Below, piece after piece: positions 1 to 11,161 of a DNA stretch of 64,000 nucleotides; positions within the stretch are counted from its first letter, which is position 1; each line of letters begins with the position of its first letter. Made by a program: the position numbers and the translations under genes. The stretch is from Siniperca chuatsi (Eukaryota; Chordata; Actinopteri; Centrarchiformes; Sinipercidae): NCBI RefSeq assembly GCF_020085105.1, contig NC_058042.1:22837501-22901500 (forward strand). The letters are read 5' to 3'. A model generated the notes under the pieces. It saw only the letters and a list, made by a program, of their open reading frames with translations. It was not told the DNA's origin and made no database searches.

Positions 1-1546
1 GCCCTCTCACACTAAATTTAGTATACTGTTCTCATGACTGACTTAACCTGCATTATATTAAATTATTCATTGTTCCATTTGATTGGTTTTTGAATCACTT
101 ATTAGTTCTATCCATAATTAGTACAAAAAATGCAATGGTACAATCACAATGTAGAAAATTTCCATCTGATACTTTGGTGTACTATGTACTTTAAAATAAT
201 GCTAATTTGTATTATTTTTTATAATAAATATTGGCTTGATCATCAACATCAAATTAAAAACTGACCAAGAATGAAAATTTTATATTTTTATCTCAATCAA
301 GGTGGAAATATTGCTCTTCCAGGTAATGACAATGATACAGTGAACAAGAACTTAAAGATACAAAATCCTAATAAAACTGGAATACTGTCAGGAAGTCTTA
401 TGCATGTTTTTTCTTAAAATCAGATCTCTACCAGGTGAAAGATGTGGCATTTATTCTTACAGAAATTCATAAAAACAGTTGTTAGTAGCAATTTTTTTTT
501 TTTTCAGGATTAATTTGTCTTTTCATGAGTCATGATGTGTGATGCATTCATCAATATAAAAACATCTGGAGCTCCTCCTTATCTTGTTATTCATCTCTGT
601 GTAACAGCAAACCACAGAGAGCCTCTGCCCAGGAAATCACATTTTGTCCATGATGTGTTCACTCTGAGAGCAATCAGACCATAGCATGCCTGACTCATCC
701 TAACACTTGAATCTAACAGACCAGCTTATCCGCAATCTTATGATAGGAACACAGGCAGACAGACACCACAGCCAATTTCCTGCAATAATCCTGCAAATCT
801 GCCTCTATGCTGTCAGCAATTCCATGTAAAGGTGATAAAGAAGAGACAGATATAAATTCCCAAGTTTGTTGTTGTCAATAAGTCACGTTTCTTGTTTGTA
901 TTTGTGTTTGTGAATTCAGGTTTGAAATAACTTTTCAATAATTTTGTAGGCTGAAAGTGCAATTCTTGGATACTGCAATGTACCTTTTGCAAAAAAGTTT
1001 TTTTTTATGAGGAAATACTATATACCATACTACATAACAGTCAAAGATCATCAATACATTGACTGTTAAAATAAAAAAAATTTATAGAACCATGATATTC
1101 AAATCATATAATTTTGAAACAGAGCCATCTTCACTGTGAGAATTAGCTCACAAAAGGCTCTCAGACCACATCTAATCATTCACATTGTTCTTACAATTAA
1201 TCCAACTGCTGTTTATAAATCTTTCTTTTGACAACAGCTAGACTGTAATTCTAAATACGACATGAGAGACAATGAGAGTGACTGTTGACAATTTACTGCA
1301 TTGTCAGTAATTGAATACCTTGTGGAAAAATTACTGAAGAGTGCTTGCCAAGAGGTGAGAGGTTGCCATGGAAACATATTCAAAGGAAAGAAGATCCGTT
1401 TGCCAAGATCTTAACAAAACATCTGACTCAGCCAAGATATTTGTTATTAGTCAGACGTTACTGGCACGGCTACCAACAGTCCAAATATATTAAACAGTGC
1501 AGTTTACAGTACAAATACAGAGGAACATACAGTAGTATTAAGGGGA
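1..1546. other. non-coding, AT-rich, no gene seen
   Basis: No ORF here resembles a known protein and no RNA gene was recognised. The stretch is AT-rich with scattered stops in all frames. In human the gene ANKRD27 lies next to RGS9BP (recalled), but none of its exons is visible here; it may lie beyond the left edge. Confidence 0.5.
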
Positions 1547-2280
1547 GACACCCCAGGTGAATACGGTAAAAATTTTAACTAATAGATATCACCAGTGGAG
1601 ATTTCTGTCCATTCAGTGTGAACCCTGAAAGAAACCCCAGTGTTTGTACACAGCCCTGGCTCTGTAAATGGGAAACTAACAAAGTGGCTCGGACTGAGCC
1701 ACGCAACACTATTCCAGCCATTCCAGCCATGATTTGTGTGTCAGGTAACGTTAAATGACTTGCCCATAGACATTCAGCTTACTTTCTAGTTTGTCAAGAT
1801 ATGCTGTTGTTGTGATGTTAGCTATAGTAGCAGGAGAGTTGTGAGTATCACTGTCTGGATCTGGTGTGCTGCTCTGGGAAACCGTCTCGTCCTCTCTGGC
1901 TGTTAGCTTCGCAGCAGCAACTGTAGCGACAGTTTGCTAACCCACAACCTAGCTAATGTCAGTTAAAGTACTTGCTGTGTCAGTGTTCGCTCTATACCAT
2001 GGTATTTGTCATGGTATTGGATTTATCCAGAATTGCATACCCCACCTTTAAAGATATGTATTGTAAAATTCCATACATTTTGCAAGACACTACAGGTGAA
2101 TAGGGTAACCATTTTAACTAATAGATATCACCATGAAACTTCCCCAATTGATTACTTACATTAAGACAATTCTTTTTTGTACTTAGTTTCTGAAATGTTA
2201 TTATATGCAAATGAGGCATTACCTAATGTTAACTTTTGGTGAATTTAGGAGAAATCTACAGATGCAAATAGACAAAGTGT
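1547..2280. repeat. 48-bp direct duplication flanking a 491-bp segment, probably a dispersed repeat
   Basis: The segments 1547-1594 and 2086-2133 match at 43 of 48 positions in direct orientation, 539 bp apart; both end in aatagatatcacca. The sequence after the second copy, to about 2280, looks like the body of a teleost dispersed repeat, while the DNA between the copies looks unrelated to it. This could be a partial tandem duplication of a repeat or an insertion inside one. The family was not identified. Confidence 0.5.
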
Positions 2281-3650
2281 AGTAAAATAAACACCTAGGC
2301 CTGAATGTGTATTTTGAATCGTATCTTATAAATGAATCTTATCGTGAAATAGGGAGTTATCGGTGTTAGTGCATAGGTAATAATGCATCAAAAATGAGGG
2401 ATATGCATGACGTGAAACTGATATGAGCAAAAATAGTTTTTTCCTAGTTTTTTTCAAACTAGGAATAAATGGAATAGAAGAAATAAATCCCCATGCCACA
2501 GCAGATGTCATCTTATGTAAAGCAAACAATGAGCCTCTCCCTCATTTCCTCTGGCATTCCTTGTGCTTCAGTCCATTAGCGTTACGCTGCAGTCAACAGA
2601 TCATTAGGCCCCATCCGCTTCAATAATGCAAAAAGAGCAAACCAAGCAGAAGCCTCCAGCCTTATCTGCCTCTCACCTCTCAACGCAGCAGGAGCCAACT
2701 AGGTAAACAACACATTATCCAAGCAATACTGTGTGCAGCAACTGGCATCATGAACTGCATGCAGGCAGGTGTGTGTCTAATTGACCACAAGGCATGCAAC
2801 TATGCAAAACAAGTAGAGAGGAAATTAGTATGTGGGATGTCACTTATGCACACATCTGACAGTTATTATCCATTTTCTACTTCACTGAAAATGTAATATA
2901 GCTTTAGTAAGCAGGTATAATGTGGTTCAAATGATTGGTGTCACTAGGAAAAGGGTGTACACATTTGCTCTTACAGTACTGTTTTTGAATGCAAGGATCA
3001 ATAATGCTGAATATCTTGTCAGTCAGCCATTGCTTCACTTGTCTCTGGAAATGCAGCTGGGGTCCTGATGACAGATAGGTTAGGGTTAGGGCTTTTGTGA
3101 TTTGACATCCCCCTGCTGATCGATATCACAGCCCTGCCCACATTAAGGACAGAGCAGCCAATGACAGGGTGCATTTAAACCAGATGCCTATGTGACCAAA
3201 CCAATGGGAGCGCAGCTGCATTGTTTCCCTGCCTGCACGGCTCTGTTTAGTGCGTACATGTGACAGCAGAAGGCGCTTACTGGTATTTAAACATCATCGA
3301 TTGTGTGCAGACGTGGTCGGCTCACCAATGCAGGTAAACAAGCCAAAACACAATGGCTCGTTTGGCTCCCTGTTATGGACGCTCTGAAGCCCTTCTCTCT
3401 TTTTAACTCTCAGTGAAGATCTCCATTTTTCCCAGCCGCGCGTCATCTTTGAACATAAACGGACTTATTTTAAGCTGCTGACGAGAAAAGGCACCTTGTT
3501 GTCTCCACAGTTAGGCGGATGTTTTGACACCTGTAGCTGAATCTGGAGCTCACAAAAACGGAGGTTGGTTTGTTTTACATCTATTCAGCATCCGCCCTGC
3601 AGCAGAGGTGCTCCGGCGCTGTTTGATCTCGAGTGGGGAAGCGCAAAGGT
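2281..3650. other. upstream flank of rgs9bp, no gene seen
   Basis: No coding sequence was recognised. The right part, from about 3110, becomes less AT-rich and carries CCAAT-containing words near 3159 and 3202, as expected near a promoter. No TATA box in convincing context was found, so no transcription start is proposed. Confidence 0.4.
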
Positions 3651-3712
3651 AGCCCTAAAGCCATTTACAGATGCATTAATTTCTAAGCCGCTCTCTCTGT
3701 CCCTGCTTGCAG

Positions 3713-3920
3713 ACAGGAAGGAGCATGGATAGAGAGGAATTTGCTCTGACAAGTGCGTTGAGGGGATTTGTAGAGCTGGGGGTGTGCTCCTGTGGAAACT
3801 AAACTAAGGACAGTGGCAGTGGAAGCACCGTCACTAACAGCTCGCCATTTCTTTTGGAGCTTCTTTTCATTATTATTTCATATTTTTTGGCGAGGAGATA
3901 TACCATTCGCTTAATCACTC
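3713..3920 (+). other. rgs9bp: probable 5' UTR of rgs9bp
   Basis: A pyrimidine-rich tract followed by cag at 3710-3712 looks like a splice acceptor, so a non-coding first exon upstream is possible. The segment from 3713 to the start codon contains one upstream ATG (3725) and no other ATG. The transcription start cannot be read from sequence. Confidence 0.35.
3725..3802 (+). other. upstream ORF (25 codons) ahead of rgs9bp
   Basis: ATG at 3725 opens a 25-codon frame closed by TAA at 3800-3802, which is 118 nt before the rgs9bp start. It does not overlap the main frame. If this segment is in the mature 5' UTR, it would be a classic short upstream ORF that could reduce translation of rgs9bp. Whether it is transcribed is inferred only. 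Confidence 0.3.
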
Positions 3921-4661
3921 ATGGGGAAAGAGGAGTGCAAAACAATGCTGGACGCTTTGAACAAAGTGACCGCTTGCTACAGGCATTTGGTCATCGCCCT
4001 GGGAAGCACCTCGGACTCGCAGAACCTGCGAGAGGAGCTGAAGAGGACCCGCAAAAAGGCCCAGGAGCTGGCCGTGGCCAACAGGACTAAACTGACCTCT
4101 CTGCTCAAAGACAAGACCATCAGCAAAGAGGACCGGGCCGAGTACGAGCGCCTATGGGTGCTGTTCTCGAGCAGCATGGAGCTCCTGGAGGTGGACATGA
4201 AAAGGTCCCTGGAGATAGGGCAGGATTTCCCCCTCAAGGTGCCGACGAGACACCTCATCCAGACGGGGATGACCGGCAGCACCACTACCGTGGCGGCCCG
4301 GGCCATGAGCGTGCAGAACATGAAGTACGACGCGGACAGCAACATCGACACGGCGGACCTCAGGGACCTGCAGTCCGAGATCTCCCAGATGAGCCAGATG
4401 ATGGAGGAGATGGAGATGAAGGTGCAGGTGGCGCCGTGGGCCGTGGAGGCGAAGCAGGAGGCAGGCGCGGAGCTCAAGTCCAACATGAGTGTAGGAAATT
4501 CCTCCGTGGGTGTCATCTCCATCTGCGAAGAGGAGCCCAAAGAGGAAGAAGGAGGAGGCAACAGGGATGCTGGCTTTGCGTCCATCTGCGCCGTGCTTGT
4601 ATTCTTTGTCATCGTTACGGTCGCTGTGGTTCTGGGATATTTGGTCATCAATATGTCCTGA
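3921..4661 (+). CDS. rgs9bp: regulator of G-protein signalling 9-binding protein (R9AP)
   Basis: This intronless 246-codon gene encodes R9AP, the membrane anchor of the RGS9-1/Gbeta5 complex that speeds GTP hydrolysis on transducin and so sets photoreceptor recovery (family knowledge). The N-terminus matches the family, with EECK at residues 4-7, LNK at 13-15 and [10 protein letters not shown] at 31-40. Residues 10-100 look helical with heptad-like spacing, and 145-170 form a second amphipathic stretch rich in Met and Glu, resembling the SNARE-like fold of the family. Residues about 219-243 are a single C-terminal membrane segment followed by only three residues, so it is tail-anchored. The paralogue RGS7BP has a palmitoylated tail instead, which argues for R9AP. 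The human protein has 235 residues. The start at 3921 is the first in-frame ATG and aligns with the family start. Confidence 0.95.
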   Translation: MGKEECKTMLDALNKVTACYRHLVIALGSTSDSQNLREELKRTRKKAQELAVANRTKLTSLLKDKTISKEDRAEYERLWVLFSSSMELLEVDMKRSLEIGQDFPLKVPTRHLIQTGMTGSTTTVAARAMSVQNMKYDADSNIDTADLRDLQSEISQMSQMMEEMEMKVQVAPWAVEAKQEAGAELKSNMSVGNSSVGVISICEEEPKEEEGGGNRDAGFASICAVLVFFVIVTVAVVLGYLVINMS

Positions 4662-5617
4662 ACTGTCTTAACCAACAGCCCACCCTGATGGGACACCCCG
4701 CCTACGGGCGCGCCACCGTGGTTTTCAGAGCCAGCAACTCCACAAGAGAGAGAAAGAGCTTTTTTTTTTTTTTTTTTTTTCAATTGTGGGCTTTGAAGAG
4801 CTGAAAAATTTGCGGACACCCGAAGTTATTAATCTTTCTCGGACTTGTGAATGTATTCGGTGGAGTTGAGGAGTTGCACTAGATAACAAATGTAGAACAA
4901 TATAGGCCAGTCTGTGTCATTCGGAGAGAATGGACGTCGGGCACAATTTGAGGTTAAGTATTTTGAGGGGCCAAGGGGTCGTGTATTTTTGGAAGGGGGG
5001 TGGGGTGGGGTGGGGTCATGAAATTACGTGACAGTGTCTGGCCATCAGGACGATACAAACAACACGTAATCCAAGTGGATTAGTGGAAAAGCTCAAGCGT
5101 AAATGTAGCCTACCGTTCAGTATTCCCCTCGATGTTCTGCTGATTGATGCTTTCAGTTTATGATTTCAATCCAGAAAAAGTCCGATGTGTTCCAGCAAGC
5201 AGGTAGCCATCTAGTCAGAGAAGTAGGGTCAAGTTGTATGGAAACTAATAGAGCCAGTGTTACAGTTAAGATCTCCACATCACACAGGTCGGGTGTGATC
5301 AAATCTGCACTTGTTTCACACTCCTCTTAGCACAGTTTTAATACTTTCGTAAAATCTGTATAGCAAGATTGTAGTAGGCCTGCATCTTACTTCATTGCAT
5401 TAAATCACAATGTGCTTAATGAGAGCCTTGGGACATGAGAGACAGTCCAGTCTTTCAATAATGCACCCGTTCACTGTAAGCCTGTTCATGTTCCTTTTCA
5501 GGGTTTTTCTTGCAAACAGTGTTGAATGTATACATTACAACATGTGAATAGAGGGTTTGTATATACAGACTGCTCTGTCAGATAATGTACATACATAAGT
5601 ATATTTATTATAATAAA
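4662..5617 (+). other. rgs9bp: probable rgs9bp 3' UTR
   Basis: Non-coding sequence follows the stop codon. It has an uninterrupted run of 21 T at 4760-4780, then a G-rich tract near 4995-5017. The first canonical AATAAA in a suitable position is at 5612-5617, which would give a 3' UTR of about 1 kb. A shorter transcript using a non-canonical signal cannot be excluded. Confidence 0.45.
5612..5617 (+). terminator. candidate polyadenylation signal of rgs9bp
   Basis: AATAAA lies about 950 nt after the rgs9bp stop codon. It is a candidate only; the surrounding DNA is AT-rich, so chance occurrence is possible. Confidence 0.35.
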
Positions 5618-8600
5618 ATTTTGAAATACACTTGCAAACGTGCTAGCTCCCAGGTATTTTACAAGCAATGCCAATGCAGGTTTTGCACAAGGGCCATGTA
5701 TGAATTGAATGTCACATTTCTCTTGGTTGAGATACATACATCAGATGTACACAGAGGTATTTTAAGCAGAGGATTACTATCTTAGACGTAACCACCTTAG
5801 GGGTTAAAATAGTGTTTGTTTTAAAATGGAATGGAGACTAACACAGATGCTTAAACCCCCTAATGGTTTTAGTTGTAAGAGTCTTTGAAGTTATTCCTGG
5901 AATGGTGCATAGGTGAACTCAAAGCTGATGGCTGTCAGAGCCAAAGCCTCCACATGGGTGGCTGTTAGTGAAGTGAGGGTTGGGAGGCGGGACAGTTGTC
6001 CTCGGCCATGCATTAACTGAGCGGGCTTTGAAAGATTTCATACAGAACAGTTTGGGGTCAACTCAGAAATAGTTTCAAGTCGGAAATCTTAATCAGATGC
6101 TATCAAAGACCAAAGACTGTTCACACAACATGAGCCTGACTGCATTTGCCCTTTAACTTAGCAAACCTTGAATGATTTTATGAAATAATTAACAAGAATA
6201 TGAAATTATATAATCCTTCCTTTCTGTATTAGGGTTTTAGAGAGGTTTAACCAAAAAGATGCAGTTTCAGTGGGCAGATCATTTTGTCTCAGATTCACTT
6301 TGTGTTTCACTTTATTTCACTCCTACCTTCCTTTTCACCTAGTGGCCATTTTGAGTACCTTTTGTAACCTTTTTCACAGTAATCAGACAGTAAAGCTCAC
6401 ACATACATATAACATTATAGGGAAAAAATACTAATATTTAAAATATGCAGTCAAAATAATTGTATAATTAAATATCTCTGTGGGTCTAAATACATTTAAA
6501 AAATCCAATTTTATAGTAAAAGATATAGTTTATGGTATATTATTGAATTGAATATTGGCTAAAGTAAAAAGCAGATATAGATAGAAAAGATATTGCATAG
6601 AAATCTTCTCAGGTAAAAACGTGAAAGTGAGATTTAAAGGATATATAGGCAGTGCATCAAAAGGGTGGAAAGTGCTACTAACAACAACTATTGAAGAGAA
6701 GTGTTTAGTTATCAATGCTGAGATGTTACTGTGAGGATTCGGTGTCTCTCTGTTATTGGTGGTGCTGTCAGGATGAATAAATCCATGTCTTTTATCATCT
6801 ACAGTTGCTGGAAAACATCAGCAGTTCTTACTTGTCATCATCATTTTACAAATGCATTTGCTGAATTGTTGCTTCAATGTGAATTCTAATGAAATGTCTG
6901 TTGTAATTGCTTGCAGATCAACATTTGCACATCAAACAAGCTCTGAATTGACTCTAGTGATCACCTCCCCCATTTTTGAGGAGGTTCTCCGATAATTGTA
7001 TACGGTAAATAGACCCCTGGCATATAAAGACTTTAGTCGCAGGCTGTTGAAGTATGTAATCATCTCTAAGGATCAAATTTGATTACAGCTACCCTCCTCT
7101 TCTAAGCAAAGGCCTGACTCTCGAGAGGAGTAATGGATTGCATGCAACAAAATAAAATTTTTCTTATATTAACAAAACCTGGCAAATATTCAAGTTGCAG
7201 ATTAAGATGAAATCATTTGGCATATTAAATGTAACCGCTTAAATGCCTTTTCCTGTTTTCCATTGTGTTTTATGTCTTATTCCAGGCTGCCTGTGTCTTC
7301 TCAGCCTCTTGAGGTTAGAAACCTGTGGAGAAACATTAATAGAACATTGTAAAAATAAATAAATAAATAAAAGCTTGACTCCTAAAAGCACTGAGGCCAC
7401 AGAGCCTAGAGCAGTTTTAGGCAGGACTGTGATGCATAAAAAATCAGTGGCATGCTACGCTCACTCCCGATTCATAGTAGGCTTTCTGACATCTTGTTTA
7501 TCCTTGTTGTCATTTCACGGAGGCACTAAGCTCTGCTAACAGTGAGTCATGAACCTCTCGAAATTCACGGCAGACTTACATTGTCATCCGGAGATCCAAA
7601 AATATAAAGGCGATTAATTAAACATGGGGAAAGAAAGAGAGGGGATTTTAATAGTGGACGAGATAAAGCCTCCTGAAACACTGCACTTTAAAATGTGTCC
7701 CTCATGTTTCAATAGGAGGAGGAACGTTCATGTAAAAGTCTACTTTGATGCAACTTTGAGACTGTGTTAAGCATGCTGAAATGATTATATGTTATGCAGG
7801 CTGCTTCTCAAAATAGCCACAGCATCAAAGTTCTGGAGTATTTGCATCTAGGTATAAAAATTGACCCTTTACAGGTGAGTAAATCGACTTTCTCTACAGA
7901 TGTTTGGAGGCGTTTTATTTGAACCCATGCATGACAGTCATTTATTTGCTTCACTCCGTCGCTTGGAAACAAACTAAAGCAGACTGGTTCACAGAGAGGC
8001 GGGCTACACACTTGGCAGAGACAGGCCACTGCATTGTCACCTCATCTGGACGAAGATGGTGGGTTTCCAAGGCTTTGGGTTGCCATAGAAACCCTCAACG
8101 GACTCTCCACCGCAAACAGCACAGCAGGTCGAGCAGTGTTATTTCGACTCACCCCCTTTCTGCCACCACCATCCTACACACACAGCACTCTGAGGCAGAA
8201 GGAGATGTGGTGTGAGGACAGAGGAGGGCAGAGCTGAACAGGGGACAAATCCTCAGCATCCTCCCCCACGCTGGCAGATGAAATGTGTCAAAAAGATGAC
8301 AGATTGAGCCATGCTGACCTGTTCTAGTGTGCCTCATCATTTTAGAAGCAAGTGCTTCAATCAGGTCAGAGTGTCTTAAGGGTACCTCTCCTGGCTAAAT
8401 CAGGCAACAACATTATACTACAAAGATCTTTGTTTTTGATGTTGAGAAAATCAATAGATGTAATCACTCTATACAGATCCTTCCTTCTCTTCTCTCTTTC
8501 TGCATACATTTCTATCTTTTTGATGCTGTTTATTCAACGCTCTTCCTGATTCAGCCTCTTCCTGCTAATTTTTGCCCATCTCAGCAGCCCACCCATCACA

Positions 8601-9925
8601 TCTAAAGTGCACTTGGTGATTCTGTGCCAAAAAGATGAGGAATTATGGCCAGAGATTGTGCTCCTTAAATATATATTCTATATTTTGTTTTAAAAATATA
8701 TTTTGCCATTTTAAAATAGCATAAAATGTATAGTAAAAAATGTTAATGATTTTAACCCTTGAAGATCAACACTGAAAAGTTTCCTGTGCATTTCACCGCC
8801 TAGATTATTTAAAAAACAACAGAAAGAGGCCCAGATACTAAAAAACTATAGTGGGCCAGAGTGATGGTTGTGTAGATATTATGACTGCATCTACACAGTT
8901 ATTTTATATAAATTGCCTTTTTGGAGCATGCATTGCGATAGTAGATGTGAACATTTGTCAAGCACCCGTTAGACTTATTCTACCTGTTTTAACTATGTGC
9001 TCACATGTGCATCACAAACCATCATAAGCAAAAATCACCTAAAAGCAGTTTCAGTAAAACAATCAAATTAATAATGAATACATTGATCCATTTAATAATA
9101 AATTAATTTATAAATGGCAGACACAGGGTACAACACATGACAGAGATTATTTCTTATGAGTTATCAATTTGCCATGAAGGACACCGCTGTGAGCAGGGAA
9201 GACACCCAAAGGAGAAAGGGTGGAAGCCCTGCAGTACCTCCACCACTGACATATGCACTCCTATTGGGAGGGACCACCGTGTAACACACACACACGCATT
9301 CACAAACACACACATCACCTATTAGCTGCAGGTATTGTCTCCCTTTGATATATTTGGTAGTCAGTCTGTTACTATGGTAACAAGCTAAATTTGGTCAAAA
9401 TAAAATGTTTAATTATTTTCTTTATCATGTGGAGCAAACTAAAATGCAAAAACAAGGTCCAGCCAGTATTTATTTCCACGTACAACTTAATTCTTTATAT
9501 TTCACCACACATTAAAACAATTATAACAAAATCAGATTTAACAGTTATATTTGTTGTAATCAACCTATTTTATAAGGAATAAGCTCCATTTATCAAACAA
9601 AACCCAGCAGCTTAATTCTGCCTGAACCACTTCAAGTCTGATGACCCTCTTAACACCTAGAAGGCCTGTGTAGAATAAGGCCATTAGCAATTACTTATTA
9701 TTTAATTTGTTACACAAAAAAACAAAAAACAGTGAGGAAGCTGGTGGAGGGACAGATTGCTCTAGCTCTGATGGCAATGACTGTGACATAAAGTCCAATG
9801 GAAAAAAAAATAAATTAGCAAACTACGACTACTATGACTACCTGACTATTAACAGTTATTAATAGTCAAGTTCAGACCAGAGCTATTCCCTCAAAACAAA
9901 TCTAGGCTTGTCATTGACAAGGACA
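5618..9925. other. intergenic, no gene seen
   Basis: Only short frames without recognisable products are present. A small (AAAT)n run lies near 7350-7372 and CA-rich words near 9283-9314. The stretch around 7880-8350 is less AT-rich with several overlapping short ORFs on both strands, but none has a domain, splice context or familiar sequence. Confidence 0.5.
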
Positions 9926-10062
9926 CAATAAGCCTTTTCCACTGAAGACATTTTGACATATCACAGTAGGGAAAGCACAAAAAATTCATGATGGCTGAAT
10001 TCCATTTAGCTGCTTCAGTTTCAGGGTCCTGGTATTGTGCAGGCTGGCTTACTGTCATGGCT
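9926..10062 (+). repeat. partial copy of a dispersed teleost repeat
   Basis: The part around 9935-9985 (including gacattttgac and gggaaagcac) matches, with differences, the segment at 37507-37620. Only the first half of the unit is present; a second half lies in opposite orientation at about 10765-10835. This is a self-comparison within the window; the family name was not determined. Confidence 0.4.
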
Positions 10063-10764
10063 TAAGGCCTGGACACACCAGGATTTAAAATGGTAAAATT
10101 GATGGAATCGCTGCGATCAGAGGATCCGCTTGAAGAGGCGAAATTAATCCGTGCAAGGTCCATGTAGAGTTCAACCTTGGTGAACTTTGACAAGAAATTT
10201 GCTCCGTTGACCAATATAGCAAGATGACTATGGTCTGGGCAGTGCTGACCTTTGAACGGAGAGCAGGAGAGCGCAAAATGGAGGAAGCTATCGTAGCTTA
10301 TTAACTGTGTTGCATCATTCACTTTATTTAACCTCCCCTGACAGAGGAAAAATTGTTCTACAAAAGAGAAATGGTTTGCAGACAGTTTTGAGACAGGAGT
10401 GGATGGTACAAATACATATTTTGAACAAACTGTGTGAACTTATTGTCCCGTTAGCTACCCAGCTAAGCTAACAGGTTTGCTAACCGACCGTTACCAAGCT
10501 CGTAAACGTGGAGAGCTTTATGCTCCCTCTTCAAAAACTTTATGGAGTGCAATGGTGAACAAAATGCCAGGGGAAAGTAAACAGTGGAGAGAAAGTAGAG
10601 AGAAAATAGAGAAGCTCCAGGAGCTATTGTGACTGACTAGTGGTTAGCTCGCCAGCTACAGCAGTTCACCAACTAGCCCTGTGAGTAGTCACTACATCAC
10701 CAAGCTCCCAGCCCCACCTGTTTTTCCTGGACGAGCGAATGTCACTTTGTGGTGTGACTGATGC
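10063..10764. repeat. possible inserted repeat element between two halves of an older repeat
   Basis: This segment separates two inverted fragments of one dispersed repeat (9926-10062 and 10765-10835). It opens with a small palindrome, cctggacacaccagg, near 10069-10083 and ends near a ggtgtgac word. No transposase frame is visible and termini or target duplications could not be confirmed, so the call is tentative. Confidence 0.25.
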
Positions 10765-10835
10765 TTTACTGTGACACATGAATAGAACAGAGCCATTGTT
10801 AGTGTTATTAGTAACACCTGTACTGTTCTAATAAT
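10765..10835 (-). repeat. partial copy of the same dispersed repeat, inverted
   Basis: The reverse complement carries caggtgttactaataac and atggctctgttctattca, which match the units at 36861-36920 and 37540-37600. It lies only about 55 bp beyond the nudt19 poly(A) signal, so it bounds that gene's 3' end. Confidence 0.5.
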
Positions 10836-10888
10836 AATAATACTAATGTAAGTAATGTTTTCATTAAAAAAACAACCCCAAAACGTGT

Positions 10889-10894
10889 TTTATT
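10889..10894 (-). terminator. candidate polyadenylation signal of nudt19
   Basis: On the minus strand AATAAA occurs about 50 nt after the nudt19 stop codon (10944). If used, the 3' UTR would be very short, ending close to the dispersed repeat at 10765-10835. Confidence 0.5.
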
Positions 10895-10943
10895 ACATGT
10901 GCACAGAGCAGTTGTAGGGCTCGTACAGCACGTAGGGTCAAAG

Positions 10944-11161
10944 TCAATACTGACTTTTTGAGTCATGTGGGAAGGCTTTCCCTACAACAGGGAGCAGATG
11001 ATTGTACTTGGGTGTAATGGTGACCTGTAGAGTTGCAGTGTAAGGATCTAAGATCACAATGCGGTTCAGTCCAGAATCATCCTGAGGATTCTCCAGCTGA
11101 GGGTCTGTGCTTATATCCACCTTAGCCTCTCCTGAAGTGTCCAATGGATAAAGTTTGTCAC
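10944..11161 (-). CDS. nudt19: nudt19 coding exon 3 (last)
   Basis: The acceptor is ctccag before the exon. It completes the Gly codon 335 and encodes residues 336-406 plus TGA. The part reading RIVILDPYTATLQVTITPKY aligns with the human C-terminal RIVTYHRHLYDIHVTVQPKY region, which supports the frame to the end. The final residues are KSQY. Confidence 0.9.

Noticed and set aside
3078-3095. Telomere-like ttaggg repeats
   Set aside because: Only two units occur (ggttagggttaggg), which is expected by chance.
3854-4090. 78-codon frame starting upstream of and overlapping the rgs9bp start
   Set aside because: It begins with TTG and not ATG; no ATG exists between the short upstream ORF and the true start. 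It is not a plausible overlapping uORF.
4154-4804. 216-codon frame on the plus strand overlapping rgs9bp
   Set aside because: It is in another frame of a well-supported gene, with a Gly/Arg/His-rich composition that comes from the codon bias of rgs9bp.
3977-4819. 280-codon open frame on the minus strand opposite rgs9bp
   Set aside because: It mirrors the GC-rich rgs9bp coding sequence, is made of low-complexity Ser/Leu/Thr stretches, and starts with a poly-Lys from the T run. It resembles no known protein.
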